Assembly (NCBI GenBank): GCA_934097085.1
Contig: CAKONK010000008.1
Location: 1-64,000 of the forward strand
Length of the DNA stretch: 64,000 nucleotides
DNA from: an uncultured Bacilli bacterium
GTDB taxonomy: Bacteria; Bacillota_I; Bacilli_A; RF39; UBA660
Direction of reading: 5' to 3'
Shown one piece after another: positions 44,442 to 52,440 of this stretch (position 1 is the first letter of the stretch; each line of letters begins with the position of its first letter). The position numbers and the translations under genes were made by a program. The notes beneath the pieces are model-generated. The model searched no databases, had not been told where the DNA came from, and saw nothing but the letters and a program-made list of their open reading frames with translations.

Positions 44442-44881
44442 ATGTTTAGTAAATGTAAAGATAATGTAAAATCGGGGGGGGGGTAGATGTATCTAAAAGT
44501 ATAGATAAAAGTGTAAAGCACTATACATCAAATGATGTAAAGCATGATGATAAATCATTTTTAATAATTTATAAAAATCATGGCAAGTTTTATCAGTGTA
44601 AAAATATTGATGCTTGTATTATGAATACTTTATTTGGTTAAATAAATAAAGTTATTAATACTTTGAAAGATGCTAAAATATCTTATCAAATTATAGATGT
44701 TGATAAAGATCCTGTGATAAAACATTTTGGTAAAATAAATACGTATTCTAAATATTTAGATATGTCATTTAAAAATTTAGATAAAAAGAAAAAATTAGAT
44801 TTTTTAATAGATAAATTAAATAAATGTTCTATGAAAAAATTAGAAAGTATAATAAGTTTGATAGAAAATGAATTTAAGTAA
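44442..44881 (+). pseudogene. MutS-domain-I-like accessory gene, out of frame at a G10 tract
   Basis: From TTG 44436/ATG 44442 the frame runs into a tract of ten Gs (44474-44483) and stops at TAG 44484. With eight or eleven Gs it would continue through FLIIYKNHGKFYQCKNIDACI to an in-frame TAA at 44639, after which the same frame is open again (INKVINTLKDAKISYQIID...) to 44881. The pieces resemble the MutS-domain-I-like accessory proteins of some DGRs (hydrophobic strand, FY, then a LxxAxISYxIID helix-strand). The G tract could be a phase switch; the TAA indicates real damage or a missing segment. Confidence 0.6.
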
Positions 44882-45242
44882 CTCGAGAGAATTTTTAATT
44901 TTAAATAAATATAAAGAGTTTATTAATATACTTGATAATTTAATAGAAAATATACCTAAAAAAGATTATTTTTATAAAGATAAATTAAAGGATTTATCTA
45001 TAAAATTATTATATTTTATAAATAAAGTTAATAATGAAGATAATTATAAAAATATATCTATATATAAAGTAGAAATAAATTCATTTATTAATATTATAGA
45101 TTATATATTAGAAAGAATATTTATTAAACATTATATTAGTGAAAGTAATTTAAAAAAAGTTACTTATAAATTAAGTGAAATAAATAGAATGTGTAATAAA
45201 TGGATGGATAATAAGATAGAATATGATAGTAAAAATAAATGA
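44868..45242 (+). CDS. avd: Avd-like DGR accessory protein
   Basis: A 124-residue, highly basic, all-helical protein (four predicted helices) with C-terminal LSEINRMCNKWM, the pattern of Avd and related four-helix-bundle proteins that bind the DGR reverse transcriptase. It overlaps the RT start by 20 nt and follows the MutS-like remnant, as expected in a DGR operon. Confidence 0.8.
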   Translation: MNLSNSREFLILNKYKEFINILDNLIENIPKKDYFYKDKLKDLSIKLLYFINKVNNEDNYKNISIYKVEINSFINIIDYILERIFIKHYISESNLKKVTYKLSEINRMCNKWMDNKIEYDSKNK

Positions 45243-46289
45243 TTTATTAGATATATATAATAATGAAATAGTGAAAGGAGTGAAAAATAGAAAGAAAATT
45301 CTTGCATTTGAAAAATATAAAATGGAGTATCTAGTTTATATTAAATATATATTAGAAAATAATTTATATATTAAAAGTAATTATAATATATTTTTAGTAA
45401 AGGATCCTAAAGTTAGAGTAGTAATGAGTGAAAGTATTATTGATAAGGTAATAAATCATTATGTAGCAAAATATATTTTGATTCCAAAACTATCAAAATA
45501 TTTATGTAAAGAAATTACTGCCACAAGAAAAGGTATGGGACTAACTTATGCTATTAAATTATTACTTTTTTATATTGAAAAATTAAAGCATAAAGGTAAA
45601 AGTATATATGCACTTAAAATAGATATAAAAAAATATTTTTATAGAGTTGACCATAATATTTTAAAATCATTAATTATAAATAAGCTTACTACAGATGAAT
45701 ATAATTTAGTTTAGTTTGCAAACTAATAGATAGTACAAACTATGAATATATTAATAAAAAAATTGATATTTTAGAAAAAAGTGTTAATGAAAAATTACCT
45801 AGATATAAAAATGGAGTAGGTCTTTCTTTAGGAGGACAAGTTCAACAATTTTTTGCTATATTTTATTTATATAAATTACATCATTATATAATTCATGATT
45901 TGCATTTAAAATATATGTTATCATATATGGATGATTATATAATACTATCAAATGATTTAAATTATTTAAAAGCATGTAAAAATAAAATAATAAAATATAT
46001 TAATTCATATAAACTTAATATAAATGAAAATAAAACATGTATAGTTAATTTAAAAAATGGTTTCAATTTTCTAGGCTATAATTTTAAAATAATTAATAAT
46101 AAAACTATTATTAATTTAAGTGATAATGCAAGAAGAAATATAAAAAAGGGTATAAGAAAAAATATTTATAAATATCAAAATAATATGATAACATTTGAAA
46201 AATATTTTTATTCAATACAAAATTATAAACATAGTTATAATTTTGTAAATAAAGATAAATTAAAACATATTATAAATAGATATTATTAA
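45223..46289 (+). pseudogene. DGR reverse transcriptase, frameshifted by a 5-bp duplication
   Basis: The 5' part (45223-45714) contains LKIDIKKYFYRVDH (the first catalytic Asp motif) and stops at TAG 45712. The 3' part continues in another frame, with GLSLGGQVQQFFAIFYLYKL (the DGR-typical motif 4, QQ where SQ is usual), YMDDYIILS (catalytic DD) and NFLGYNFK. Between them TTTAG is present twice (45705-45709, 45710-45714); removing one copy joins ...DEYNLVCKLIDSTNYEY... into a single 353-residue RT. No intron or maturase features are seen. Confidence 0.88.
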
Positions 46290-46322
46290 ATATATTAGGG
46301 TAATTATTTTAAAAAGGGAGCT

Positions 46323-46395
46323 TTCTTCGAATCCTCTTAACGTCAACAACAATGGCTATCTCAATGGCAACTCGGCTTCGAATGGCTATGCAGCT
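46323..46395 (+). repeat. DGR template repeat TR
   Basis: 73 bp, 33 bp after the RT stop. It translates in the target frame to a string rich in Asn codons (NVNNNGYLNGN), as expected of a template whose adenines are mutagenised. It differs from both targets at four non-A positions in CTCAATGGC, where the targets imply CTGAACAAC. So it has drifted, or another template made the present variants. Confidence 0.9.
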
Positions 46396-46507
46396 TTTTA
46401 TAACTTCTTATGTTTGGAATTTATATGGTTAAGGCTATATAAAGTGTTAGCATAAGAAATATTAATTATCCTTAAAAGTAAAAACTTTTAAAAAATAATA
46501 GATGGAC

Positions 46508-46529
46508 GGAAAAATATTCGTATTTTTCC
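46508..46529 (+). other. TTCG-capped hairpin downstream of TR
   Basis: GGAAAAATA, TTCG, TATTTTTCC: a perfect nine-base-pair stem with a stable tetraloop, 112 bp after the TR and not followed by a T run. It may be part of the template RNA. Confidence 0.55.
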
Positions 46530-46555
46530 TATAGACACTAAAGATAAAAATAAAT

Positions 46556-46816
46556 ATGAAAGAAAGATATAAAGTATTAAAAAAGATTTATCCATATTAT
46601 TTAATATTAATTAAAAAAAATAATAAATATTATACATTTTATGAAGATAAATTAATATATAAAAATATAAAAAATTTAAATAATATAAATTATATTGTAT
46701 TAGATAATTTAGAAATTGAAATAAAAAGAGAATATGAAAATAATAATTATTTATATTATTATACAAAATATAAATTAATTAATTTACTAGAAAGAAGGAT
46801 GTTAAATGAAATATAA
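46556..46816 (+). CDS. Small MutS-domain-I-like protein
   Basis: An 86-residue basic protein (YPYYLILIKKNNKYYTFYEDKL) with the same strand-FYxx-helix opening as the remnant at 44442, reminiscent of MutS domain I. It overlaps the second target gene by 11 nt. The link to DGR function rests on context. Confidence 0.55.
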   Translation: MKERYKVLKKIYPYYLILIKKNNKYYTFYEDKLIYKNIKNLNNINYIVLDNLEIEIKREYENNNYLYYYTKYKLINLLERRMLNEI

Positions 46817-47876
46817 CAAAAAAATAATAATATGTAGTTTATTTATAATAATAAGTATTACTATATTAATAGTTATAAGTAGAAATAGTACAAAAACATT
46901 TAAATATAAAGGAAGCACTATTGCTTTAACAGTTGATGGTAATAGTGTAACATCTTTTCCAGCAAGTGGTAAATATAATGTAACAGTTAATTGTAATAAT
47001 GCAAAAGGTAGATGGAATCCTAAAACATGGAAATTAGAAATAACTAAAATAACTGGAACAGTTACCTGTGATGTTTCGTTTAACTCTAATGTAACTAATT
47101 TGACAACGCAGGTTAATAATAAAGCTACTAGAAATGAAAATGGTAAAAGATATCAAGGTAAAAATCCTGATAATTATATATGGTTTAATGATGAATTATG
47201 GAGAATAATAGGAAATATTCCAGTATGTTTAACAAGTGGATGTGCAAGTACAGAAAATAGAGTAAAAATAATAAGAAATGATTCAATTGGAGCTATAAAA
47301 TATGGAAGTAATTCAACATGGATGGGAAGTAATATTCAAAATCTATTAAATTCGTGTTATTTAGGAAAAGAATCATCATGTGATAGTTATTGCTATTCAA
47401 ATTCAACAACAGCAAAAGGAACATGTGATTACTCAGCAGATGGAATATTTGTAACTGATTATTATGGCAAAATGGTTGAGGATGTATACTTTAATGTAGG
47501 AGCAGGAGCTTCAACATATAAAACAGCGGCAAATTATTATACACAAGAAATTGCTACCCATGCAACTAGTACTTCAAAAATAGGACTGATGTATGCAAGT
47601 GATTGGGGTTATGCAATCGAAGGTTTTACAGAAGTCTTAGGAAGTAATGGAAGTCCTCAAAATTCATCTGATAAAAACTGGCTATTTTCAAATGGTTATG
47701 AATGGACAATGACTGCATATTCTTCTTCGAATCCTCTTTACGTCTACTATGGCTATCTGAACTACGGCTCGGCTTCGTATGGCTATGCAGCTAGACCAGT
47801 CTTATATCTAAAATCTAATGTATATGTAGTAAGTGGAACAGGAACACAGGTAGATCCATATAGAATAGGAATGTAA
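46806..47876 (+). CDS. DGR target protein 2
   Basis: A 356-residue protein with an N-terminal anchor (IICSLFIIISITILIVI), a short strand-rich linker (GSTIALTVDGNSVTSFPASG) that differs from target 1, and then the same C-terminal domain from RNENGKRYQGKNP onward. The variable region is 47723-47792 (SSNPLYVYYGYLNYGSASY), three bases shorter than in target 1. Its ribosome site AGAAAGGATG lies in the preceding gene. Confidence 0.88.
   Translation: MKYNKKIIICSLFIIISITILIVISRNSTKTFKYKGSTIALTVDGNSVTSFPASGKYNVTVNCNNAKGRWNPKTWKLEITKITGTVTCDVSFNSNVTNLTTQVNNKATRNENGKRYQGKNPDNYIWFNDELWRIIGNIPVCLTSGCASTENRVKIIRNDSIGAIKYGSNSTWMGSNIQNLLNSCYLGKESSCDSYCYSNSTTAKGTCDYSADGIFVTDYYGKMVEDVYFNVGAGASTYKTAANYYTQEIATHATSTSKIGLMYASDWGYAIEGFTEVLGSNGSPQNSSDKNWLFSNGYEWTMTAYSSSNPLYVYYGYLNYGSASYGYAARPVLYLKSNVYVVSGTGTQVDPYRIGM
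47723..47792 (+). repeat. DGR variable repeat VR2
   Basis: 70 bp, aligned to the TR with one 3-bp gap. Six substitutions fall on template adenines and four do not; two of those four (C to G and T to C) are shared with VR1 and so point to drift of the template. The 3' end is the invariant GGCTATGCAGCT. Confidence 0.9.
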
Positions 47877-47879
47877 TAT

Positions 47880-47914
47880 AAATCGTGCTTCGCTTTTGTG
47901 AAGAGCGATTTTTT
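47880..47914 (+). terminator. Hairpin and T run after target 2
   Basis: AAATCG/CGATTT with an inner CTTC/GAAG pair, then six Ts. Related to the hairpin after VR1 at 44352. Confidence 0.7.
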
Positions 47915-47964
47915 CTTGCAATAAAATGGTTTTGTGAGTATAATAGTTCCTACAGGTGGGTTAT

Positions 47965-48699
47965 ATGAATAGTGAAAAAGAAATGCTAGAGCAAATGAAA
48001 AATGAATTAGATAAGTTAAATGATATGTTAAAGAAAAATAATGATAAGGATTATTATAGGAAAGAAAAAGCAAAAGTTATATGTAAAATAATTGCTCCTT
48101 TTGTGGGATTTACAGGAACAATTTCCTCTTTATATTTTTTAATTTTTGGTGTGCCTTTTATGAAACATAATATAAAAGCATATTTAAATAAAGAAACAAC
48201 TACTTATGATGATAATACTAAAAGTGTTTATGAATATTATAGAAACAAAGAAATTGTTAAACCAATGCTTTATATATATGGCACTTGGGTAAAAGAGTCA
48301 GATTATTTTGTAAGAGAGGTATCACTTTATACGGTGAGTGATGAAAATGAAGATATATTTGAAAAAGGAACTTTAGTTTCAAGTGGAAAAGAAAAGTCTA
48401 TAGAAATTATTGATAATCACAAATATAAATTAATGACTTATGATGTAGATAAAAATGAATTTAATTATGTTTTGGAAAGTAATGATGCTACTATAGTAAG
48501 AAACGTTTGCTATATACTTGCTGTATTTATTTCTTGTTTATGTGGATTTGCTTATAATGAGTCTAAGATTAAAATATATAAAAAAACTTTAACTGATTTA
48601 AAGGAAAATTATTATGAAGAATATGTAAAACTAGAAAAGATATTTAAAAGTAGAGTAGAAAACTATGAACTTCTTTCCGGAGAACATTATGAAAGATAA
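47965..48699 (+). CDS. Membrane protein with two TM helices, unrecognised
   Basis: A 244-residue protein: a coiled-coil N-terminus (MNSEKEMLEQMKNELDKLND), a TM helix near residue ~50, an extracellular domain of ~115 residues, a second TM helix (YILAVFISCLCGFAY) and a helical tail. I chose ATG 47965 because AGGTGGG lies ahead. The stop overlaps the amidoligase start, suggesting a functional pair. Confidence 0.65.
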   Translation: MNSEKEMLEQMKNELDKLNDMLKKNNDKDYYRKEKAKVICKIIAPFVGFTGTISSLYFLIFGVPFMKHNIKAYLNKETTTYDDNTKSVYEYYRNKEIVKPMLYIYGTWVKESDYFVREVSLYTVSDENEDIFEKGTLVSSGKEKSIEIIDNHKYKLMTYDVDKNEFNYVLESNDATIVRNVCYILAVFISCLCGFAYNESKIKIYKKTLTDLKENYYEEYVKLEKIFKSRVENYELLSGEHYER

Positions 48700-49699
48700 A
48701 TTAAATAGTTTTATTCATTTAAATGAAAATGATATTTTGAGTAAATTTAATTCTAAAGATTTAAGACATTTATTTTTCTTACTCGAAGATTATTTAATAA
48801 GCTATAAAAAGAAATTAAATATAAATGATGATAATATTTCATTTGGACTTGAGATAGAAACAGAACATGCAAAAACAGGCTTAATAAAGGATTTTATACA
48901 AAGTGAATATCCTTCTTGGAGTTATTGTGGTGATAGTTCATTAGATAATGGCATTGAGGTATTATCACCAATACTTACTAATAATGAAAAGTCTTTTGAA
49001 CAGTTAAAAAATGTTTGTAATTTTTTAAGAAAAAACTCTTTTATAGATGAAAGTGCTTCAGCACATATTCATGTTGGTGCTCAAATATATAATAATTGGG
49101 GGAGTGTTTATCTTTTATTTTTAATTTGGTTTGCTTACGAGAAAGTAATTTATAGATTTTCTTATGGCGAACATAATGCTGGAAGGAAAGAGCTATTTTA
49201 TTATGCTGATTCTATGCTAGATAATGCTAGAGATTTATCAGTTATTTTTGAAAAAATATTTAAAAGTTCTGGCGATTATACAAAATTTGAATTGGAGTTT
49301 TATAAGTATATACAGAAAATAGAAAGATATAAATCGCTTAATTTTACAAATGTTTGTAGTTTTGGTAAAAAAGAAGAAGGAAATACTATAGAATTTAGAT
49401 GCCCTAATGGGACTTTAAATGAAGTTATATGGCAAAATAATTTAAATTTCTTTTTATCTTTAATGAATTATGCAAATGATAGCTACAATAATGTAGATTG
49501 TGAATATTATGTAAATAAGGCAAATGATAATATAGATAGTGATTATGATTATAGTGAACTTTATTTAAAAGATGCTTTAGAACTTGCGGATTTAATATTT
49601 AAAACTAATCAAGATAAAATAGATTTTTTAAAGCAATATGTTAAATCTATTAATGATACAAATTATTCTTATGATAGAGTAATTAGACTTACTAAATAA
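48689..49699 (+). CDS. Putative amidoligase (ATP-grasp-like/COOH-NH2 ligase)
   Basis: A 336-residue protein of the amidoligase_2 family. Recognisable are FGLEIETEHA near residue ~45, the acidic SYCGDSSLDNGIEVLSP motif, SAHIHVGAQ and TIEFRCPNGTL. Such enzymes form amide or peptide bonds on unknown proteins or walls and are often found with mobile genes. CGGAGAACATT precedes ATG 48689. Confidence 0.78.
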   Translation: MKDKLNSFIHLNENDILSKFNSKDLRHLFFLLEDYLISYKKKLNINDDNISFGLEIETEHAKTGLIKDFIQSEYPSWSYCGDSSLDNGIEVLSPILTNNEKSFEQLKNVCNFLRKNSFIDESASAHIHVGAQIYNNWGSVYLLFLIWFAYEKVIYRFSYGEHNAGRKELFYYADSMLDNARDLSVIFEKIFKSSGDYTKFELEFYKYIQKIERYKSLNFTNVCSFGKKEEGNTIEFRCPNGTLNEVIWQNNLNFFLSLMNYANDSYNNVDCEYYVNKANDNIDSDYDYSELYLKDALELADLIFKTNQDKIDFLKQYVKSINDTNYSYDRVIRLTK

Positions 49700-49703
49700 A
49701 TCT

Positions 49704-49742
49704 CATTTCGCAAACTGGAAAAAAATTGACATTTGCGAAATG
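49704..49742 (+). repeat. Palindromic repeat, left flank of the ATPase gene
   Basis: CATTTCGCAAA and TTTGCGAAATG arms around 17 bases. A near-identical copy lies at 50990-51028. The loop holds the -35 TTGACA (49728-49733) of the ATPase promoter, with TATAAT after a 17-nt spacer (49751-49756), so the right arm lies in the spacer like an operator. Confidence 0.8.
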
Positions 49743-49772
49743 AAACTATATAATCATATTATAGGTGATGAG

Positions 49773-50972
49773 ATGAAAACTATTAAAAGAAAATATTTGC
49801 AAGATATTATTGATGTTATGGGAACACCAGATATAAAGGTTATTACAGGTGTTAGACGAAGTGGTAAATCTGAACTACTTCATATGTTTATTGAATATGT
49901 TAATGAAAATGATGCTAATTCAAATATTATTTATATTGATTATAACCTAGATAAGTTCGATGAATTAAAACAGTATAAAGAATTAATAAGTTATGTTTCT
50001 GAAAAATATAATAAAGATAAAAATAATTATATTTTAATTGATGAAGTTCAAATGTGTGATGACTTTGAAAAAGCAATAAATAATTTTCATGCTGAAGGTA
50101 AGTATGATATATATATTACTGGCTCTAATGCTTTTCTTTTATCAAGTGATTTAGCTACTTTGTTTACGGGAAGAACATATAGCATAGAGGTTTATCCATT
50201 TTCTTATAAAGAATTTTTAGAATATTATAATTTAAAAGATGTGAATGATAGTTTTGATAGATATGTTTTAGAGGGCGGATTTTCTGGTTCATATTTATAT
50301 AAGGAAATTGATAAAAAATATAACTATATAAAAAATGTATATAAAACAATGATTGTAAGAGATATTGTTGAAAGAAATAAAATACAAAATATTCCATTAC
50401 TTGATAGTATTAGTGATTTTTTAATAGATAATATTTCAAGATTAACTTCATACAGGAGTTTAACTGATACATTAAATTCAAATAAACTTGATATTAATGA
50501 TAAAACTGTCGGAACATATATTAAATATTTGTGTGAAGCTTTTGCATTTTACAAAATCAAAAGGTATGATGTTCAAGGTAAAAAGTATCTAGTTACTCAA
50601 GACAAATATTATTTGTCAGACCATGCAGTTAAGTTTGCTATTCAAGGAACTAAAAATATGAATTATGGAAGTATTTATGAAAATATAGTGGCAATGGAAC
50701 TATTAAGACGTGGCTACGAAGTATATGTAGGCATTTTATATGATAAAGAAATTGATTTCGTTGCAATGAAAAGAAATGAGAAAATATATATTCAAGTTTC
50801 AGATAATATAGGAAATGATTTTGAAAATGATACTTTTAAAAGGGAAGTTAATCCCTTATTACAAATTAAAGATGCTTATCCTAAAATGATAATTGCAAGA
50901 ACTAGACATGATGATTATCAATATGAGGGAATTTTAATAGTAGATATTGCTAATTGGTTAACTAGATTATAA
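49773..50972 (+). CDS. AAA-type ATPase with DUF4143 domain
   Basis: A 399-residue protein: Walker A GVRRSGKSELL, Walker B YILIDEVQM, sensor YITGSNAFLLSS, then a DUF4143 C-terminal region ending in a nuclease-like core (IDFVAMKRNEKIYIQVSD). These ATPases are common accessory genes, often in many copies per genome; role unclear. ATG 49773 follows AGGTGATGAG. The gene plus its promoter is bracketed by palindromic repeats. Confidence 0.85.
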   Translation: MKTIKRKYLQDIIDVMGTPDIKVITGVRRSGKSELLHMFIEYVNENDANSNIIYIDYNLDKFDELKQYKELISYVSEKYNKDKNNYILIDEVQMCDDFEKAINNFHAEGKYDIYITGSNAFLLSSDLATLFTGRTYSIEVYPFSYKEFLEYYNLKDVNDSFDRYVLEGGFSGSYLYKEIDKKYNYIKNVYKTMIVRDIVERNKIQNIPLLDSISDFLIDNISRLTSYRSLTDTLNSNKLDINDKTVGTYIKYLCEAFAFYKIKRYDVQGKKYLVTQDKYYLSDHAVKFAIQGTKNMNYGSIYENIVAMELLRRGYEVYVGILYDKEIDFVAMKRNEKIYIQVSDNIGNDFENDTFKREVNPLLQIKDAYPKMIIARTRHDDYQYEGILIVDIANWLTRL

Positions 50973-50989
50973 ATTAAATAAATGAAAAC

Positions 50990-51028
50990 TTCATTTCGCA
51001 AATTAGAAAAAAATTTGAGTTTGCGAAA
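50990..51028 (+). repeat. Palindromic repeat, right flank of the ATPase gene
   Basis: CATTTCGCAAA and TTTGCGAAATG arms around 17 bases, the same as at 49704-49742 with only loop differences. Followed by GAGTTTTATTTT, so it may also act as a terminator. Confidence 0.8.
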
Positions 51029-51300
51029 TGAGTTTTATTTTGATGACAAATGCTTAGTTAAATGTTATTATATATTCAAAAGGAGAAGTACTATAGATGA
51101 AACATGCAAAATCTTAAAGAAGAAATGCTTGGAAAGAATAATGTAAAAGTAACAAGTGAATCACTTTTGGAATTTTTACTAATCATAAAACTAAATAATT
51201 AGTAAAAATGTGTTTAATTGTAATTATAAAACCCTTAATGAAGTATTAATATTATTAAAAAATATTTATAATGAATACCCAAAATGGAGTAAAAGGGGTA
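51029..51300 (+). pseudogene. Decayed coding remnant between the ATPase and mtnN genes
   Basis: An AAGGAGAAG site at about 51080 precedes an ATG 51104 frame of only 32 codons (MQNLKEEMLGKNNVKV...) ending at 51202. A second open stretch in another frame (CNYKTLNEVLILLKNIYNEY) follows to 51309. Together they look like a broken small gene; the family is not recognisable. Confidence 0.4.
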
Positions 51301-51308
51301 ATATATAG

Positions 51309-51334
51309 TGTAAAGAAAAATCTTTACATTTTTA
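51309..51334 (+). terminator. Intrinsic terminator ahead of mtnN
   Basis: TGTAAAG and CTTTACA arms then five Ts. Confidence 0.65.
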
Positions 51335-51363
51335 TATAAAATATTTTAGAAAGGAAAAGTATT

Positions 51364-52065
51364 ATGAAAATAGGAATAATTTTTGCAATGGAAGAGGAAA
51401 TTAATGAAACTTTAAAATATGCTGATGTTATTAATGAATATGAAATGTTTGGTATAAAGTTTTATGAAACTTTGATTGATAGTAAAAACTGTATATTAGG
51501 TTTATGTGGAGTAGGTAAAGTAAATGCCTCAAGGTGTACACAAATTATGATTGATAATATGAATGTAGATTTCATTATTAATGTAGGTGTTGCTGGGGGT
51601 CTTTCAAATAACTTAAAAGTACTTGATATAGTAGTGGGTGAAAAACTTGTACAACATGATTTTGATATAACTGCTTTTGATCATGAAAAAGGCTTTATTC
51701 CTAACTGTGGTGTTTATTTAAATAGTGATGATTATTTACTTAATATTGCAAAAAATATTTTAATAGAAAATGTAAATATTCATGAAGGAGTAATAGCCTC
51801 GGGAGATATATTTTGTACAGATAAACATATGAGTGAAAAGATTCATAATAAATTTAATGCATTATGCGTTGATATGGAAGGAGCAAGTATAGCTCAAACT
51901 TCTTTTTTAGCGGGAGTTCCTTTTATCGTTATAAGAAGTATTTCTGATATACCAAATAATCAAAATGTAATGACCTATGATAAATTTTTAGAAAGGAGTT
52001 CTAATATAGTTTCTTTATTTTTAAAAGAAATGATTAATAGAATTAATATTGATAATGACATTTGA
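51364..52065 (+). CDS. mtnN: 5'-methylthioadenosine/S-adenosylhomocysteine nucleosidase
   Basis: A 233-residue MTA/SAH nucleosidase (Pfs) that frees adenine from MTA and SAH. Motifs are IIFAMEEEI at the N-terminus, GVAGGLS, VQHDFDITAF, and VDMEGASIAQ with the catalytic acid near the C-terminal ISD. GAAAGGAAAAG precedes the ATG. Confidence 0.93.
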   Translation: MKIGIIFAMEEEINETLKYADVINEYEMFGIKFYETLIDSKNCILGLCGVGKVNASRCTQIMIDNMNVDFIINVGVAGGLSNNLKVLDIVVGEKLVQHDFDITAFDHEKGFIPNCGVYLNSDDYLLNIAKNILIENVNIHEGVIASGDIFCTDKHMSEKIHNKFNALCVDMEGASIAQTSFLAGVPFIVIRSISDIPNNQNVMTYDKFLERSSNIVSLFLKEMINRINIDNDI

Positions 52066-52387
52066 AATAGAATTTAAAGTCAAATTTAATGAAGATTATG
52101 TTTTTAATAGGGAAAGAGGATTTATAACTATTGAAAATGATGAAATAACAGGAAAGATTGGCAATGATGAAATTTCTGGTATATATAAGAAAAATGTTAA
52201 ATATCCACTTTTATATTCTGATATTGCATTTTCCTTTTATAAAGATAAATATTTATTTACTTTTCCTTCATTATTTTCCTCAAGTAAAGGGACTATTTAT
52301 GAAGGTGATAAGATTGTTGGTACATTTTCAATTGGATATGTTAGAAATATTGAGGATAATAATTTAAATGAGAAACATTTACACTAA
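52055..52387 (+). CDS. Small soluble protein, unrecognised
   Basis: A 110-residue beta-rich protein overlapping the end of mtnN by 11 nt, so coupled to it. It contains paired strands (GFITIENDEITGKIGNDEISG) but no recognised domain. Confidence 0.5.
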   Translation: MTFEIEFKVKFNEDYVFNRERGFITIENDEITGKIGNDEISGIYKKNVKYPLLYSDIAFSFYKDKYLFTFPSLFSSSKGTIYEGDKIVGTFSIGYVRNIEDNNLNEKHLH

Positions 52388-52417
52388 TTTGACACATTTT
52401 AAGAAAAGTGATAAAAT
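52378..52417 (+). promoter_or_regulatory. Promoter with shared TTTACAC element
   Basis: TTTACACTAATTTGACA (52378-52394), 17-nt spacer, TAAAAT (52412-52417); 17 identical bases with 10229-10245. Confidence 0.75.
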
Positions 52418-52440
52418 TATTGTAGTTAGGGGGGATTAAA

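Noticed and set aside
45223..46289. Group II intron or retron reverse transcriptase
   Set aside because: No maturase or endonuclease domain and no intron ends or msr/msd are seen. The template/variable repeat pair and Avd explain it better.
49704..51028. Insertion sequence
   Set aside because: No transposase. The bracketed gene is an ATPase with DUF4143 and the repeats are palindromes in direct orientation.
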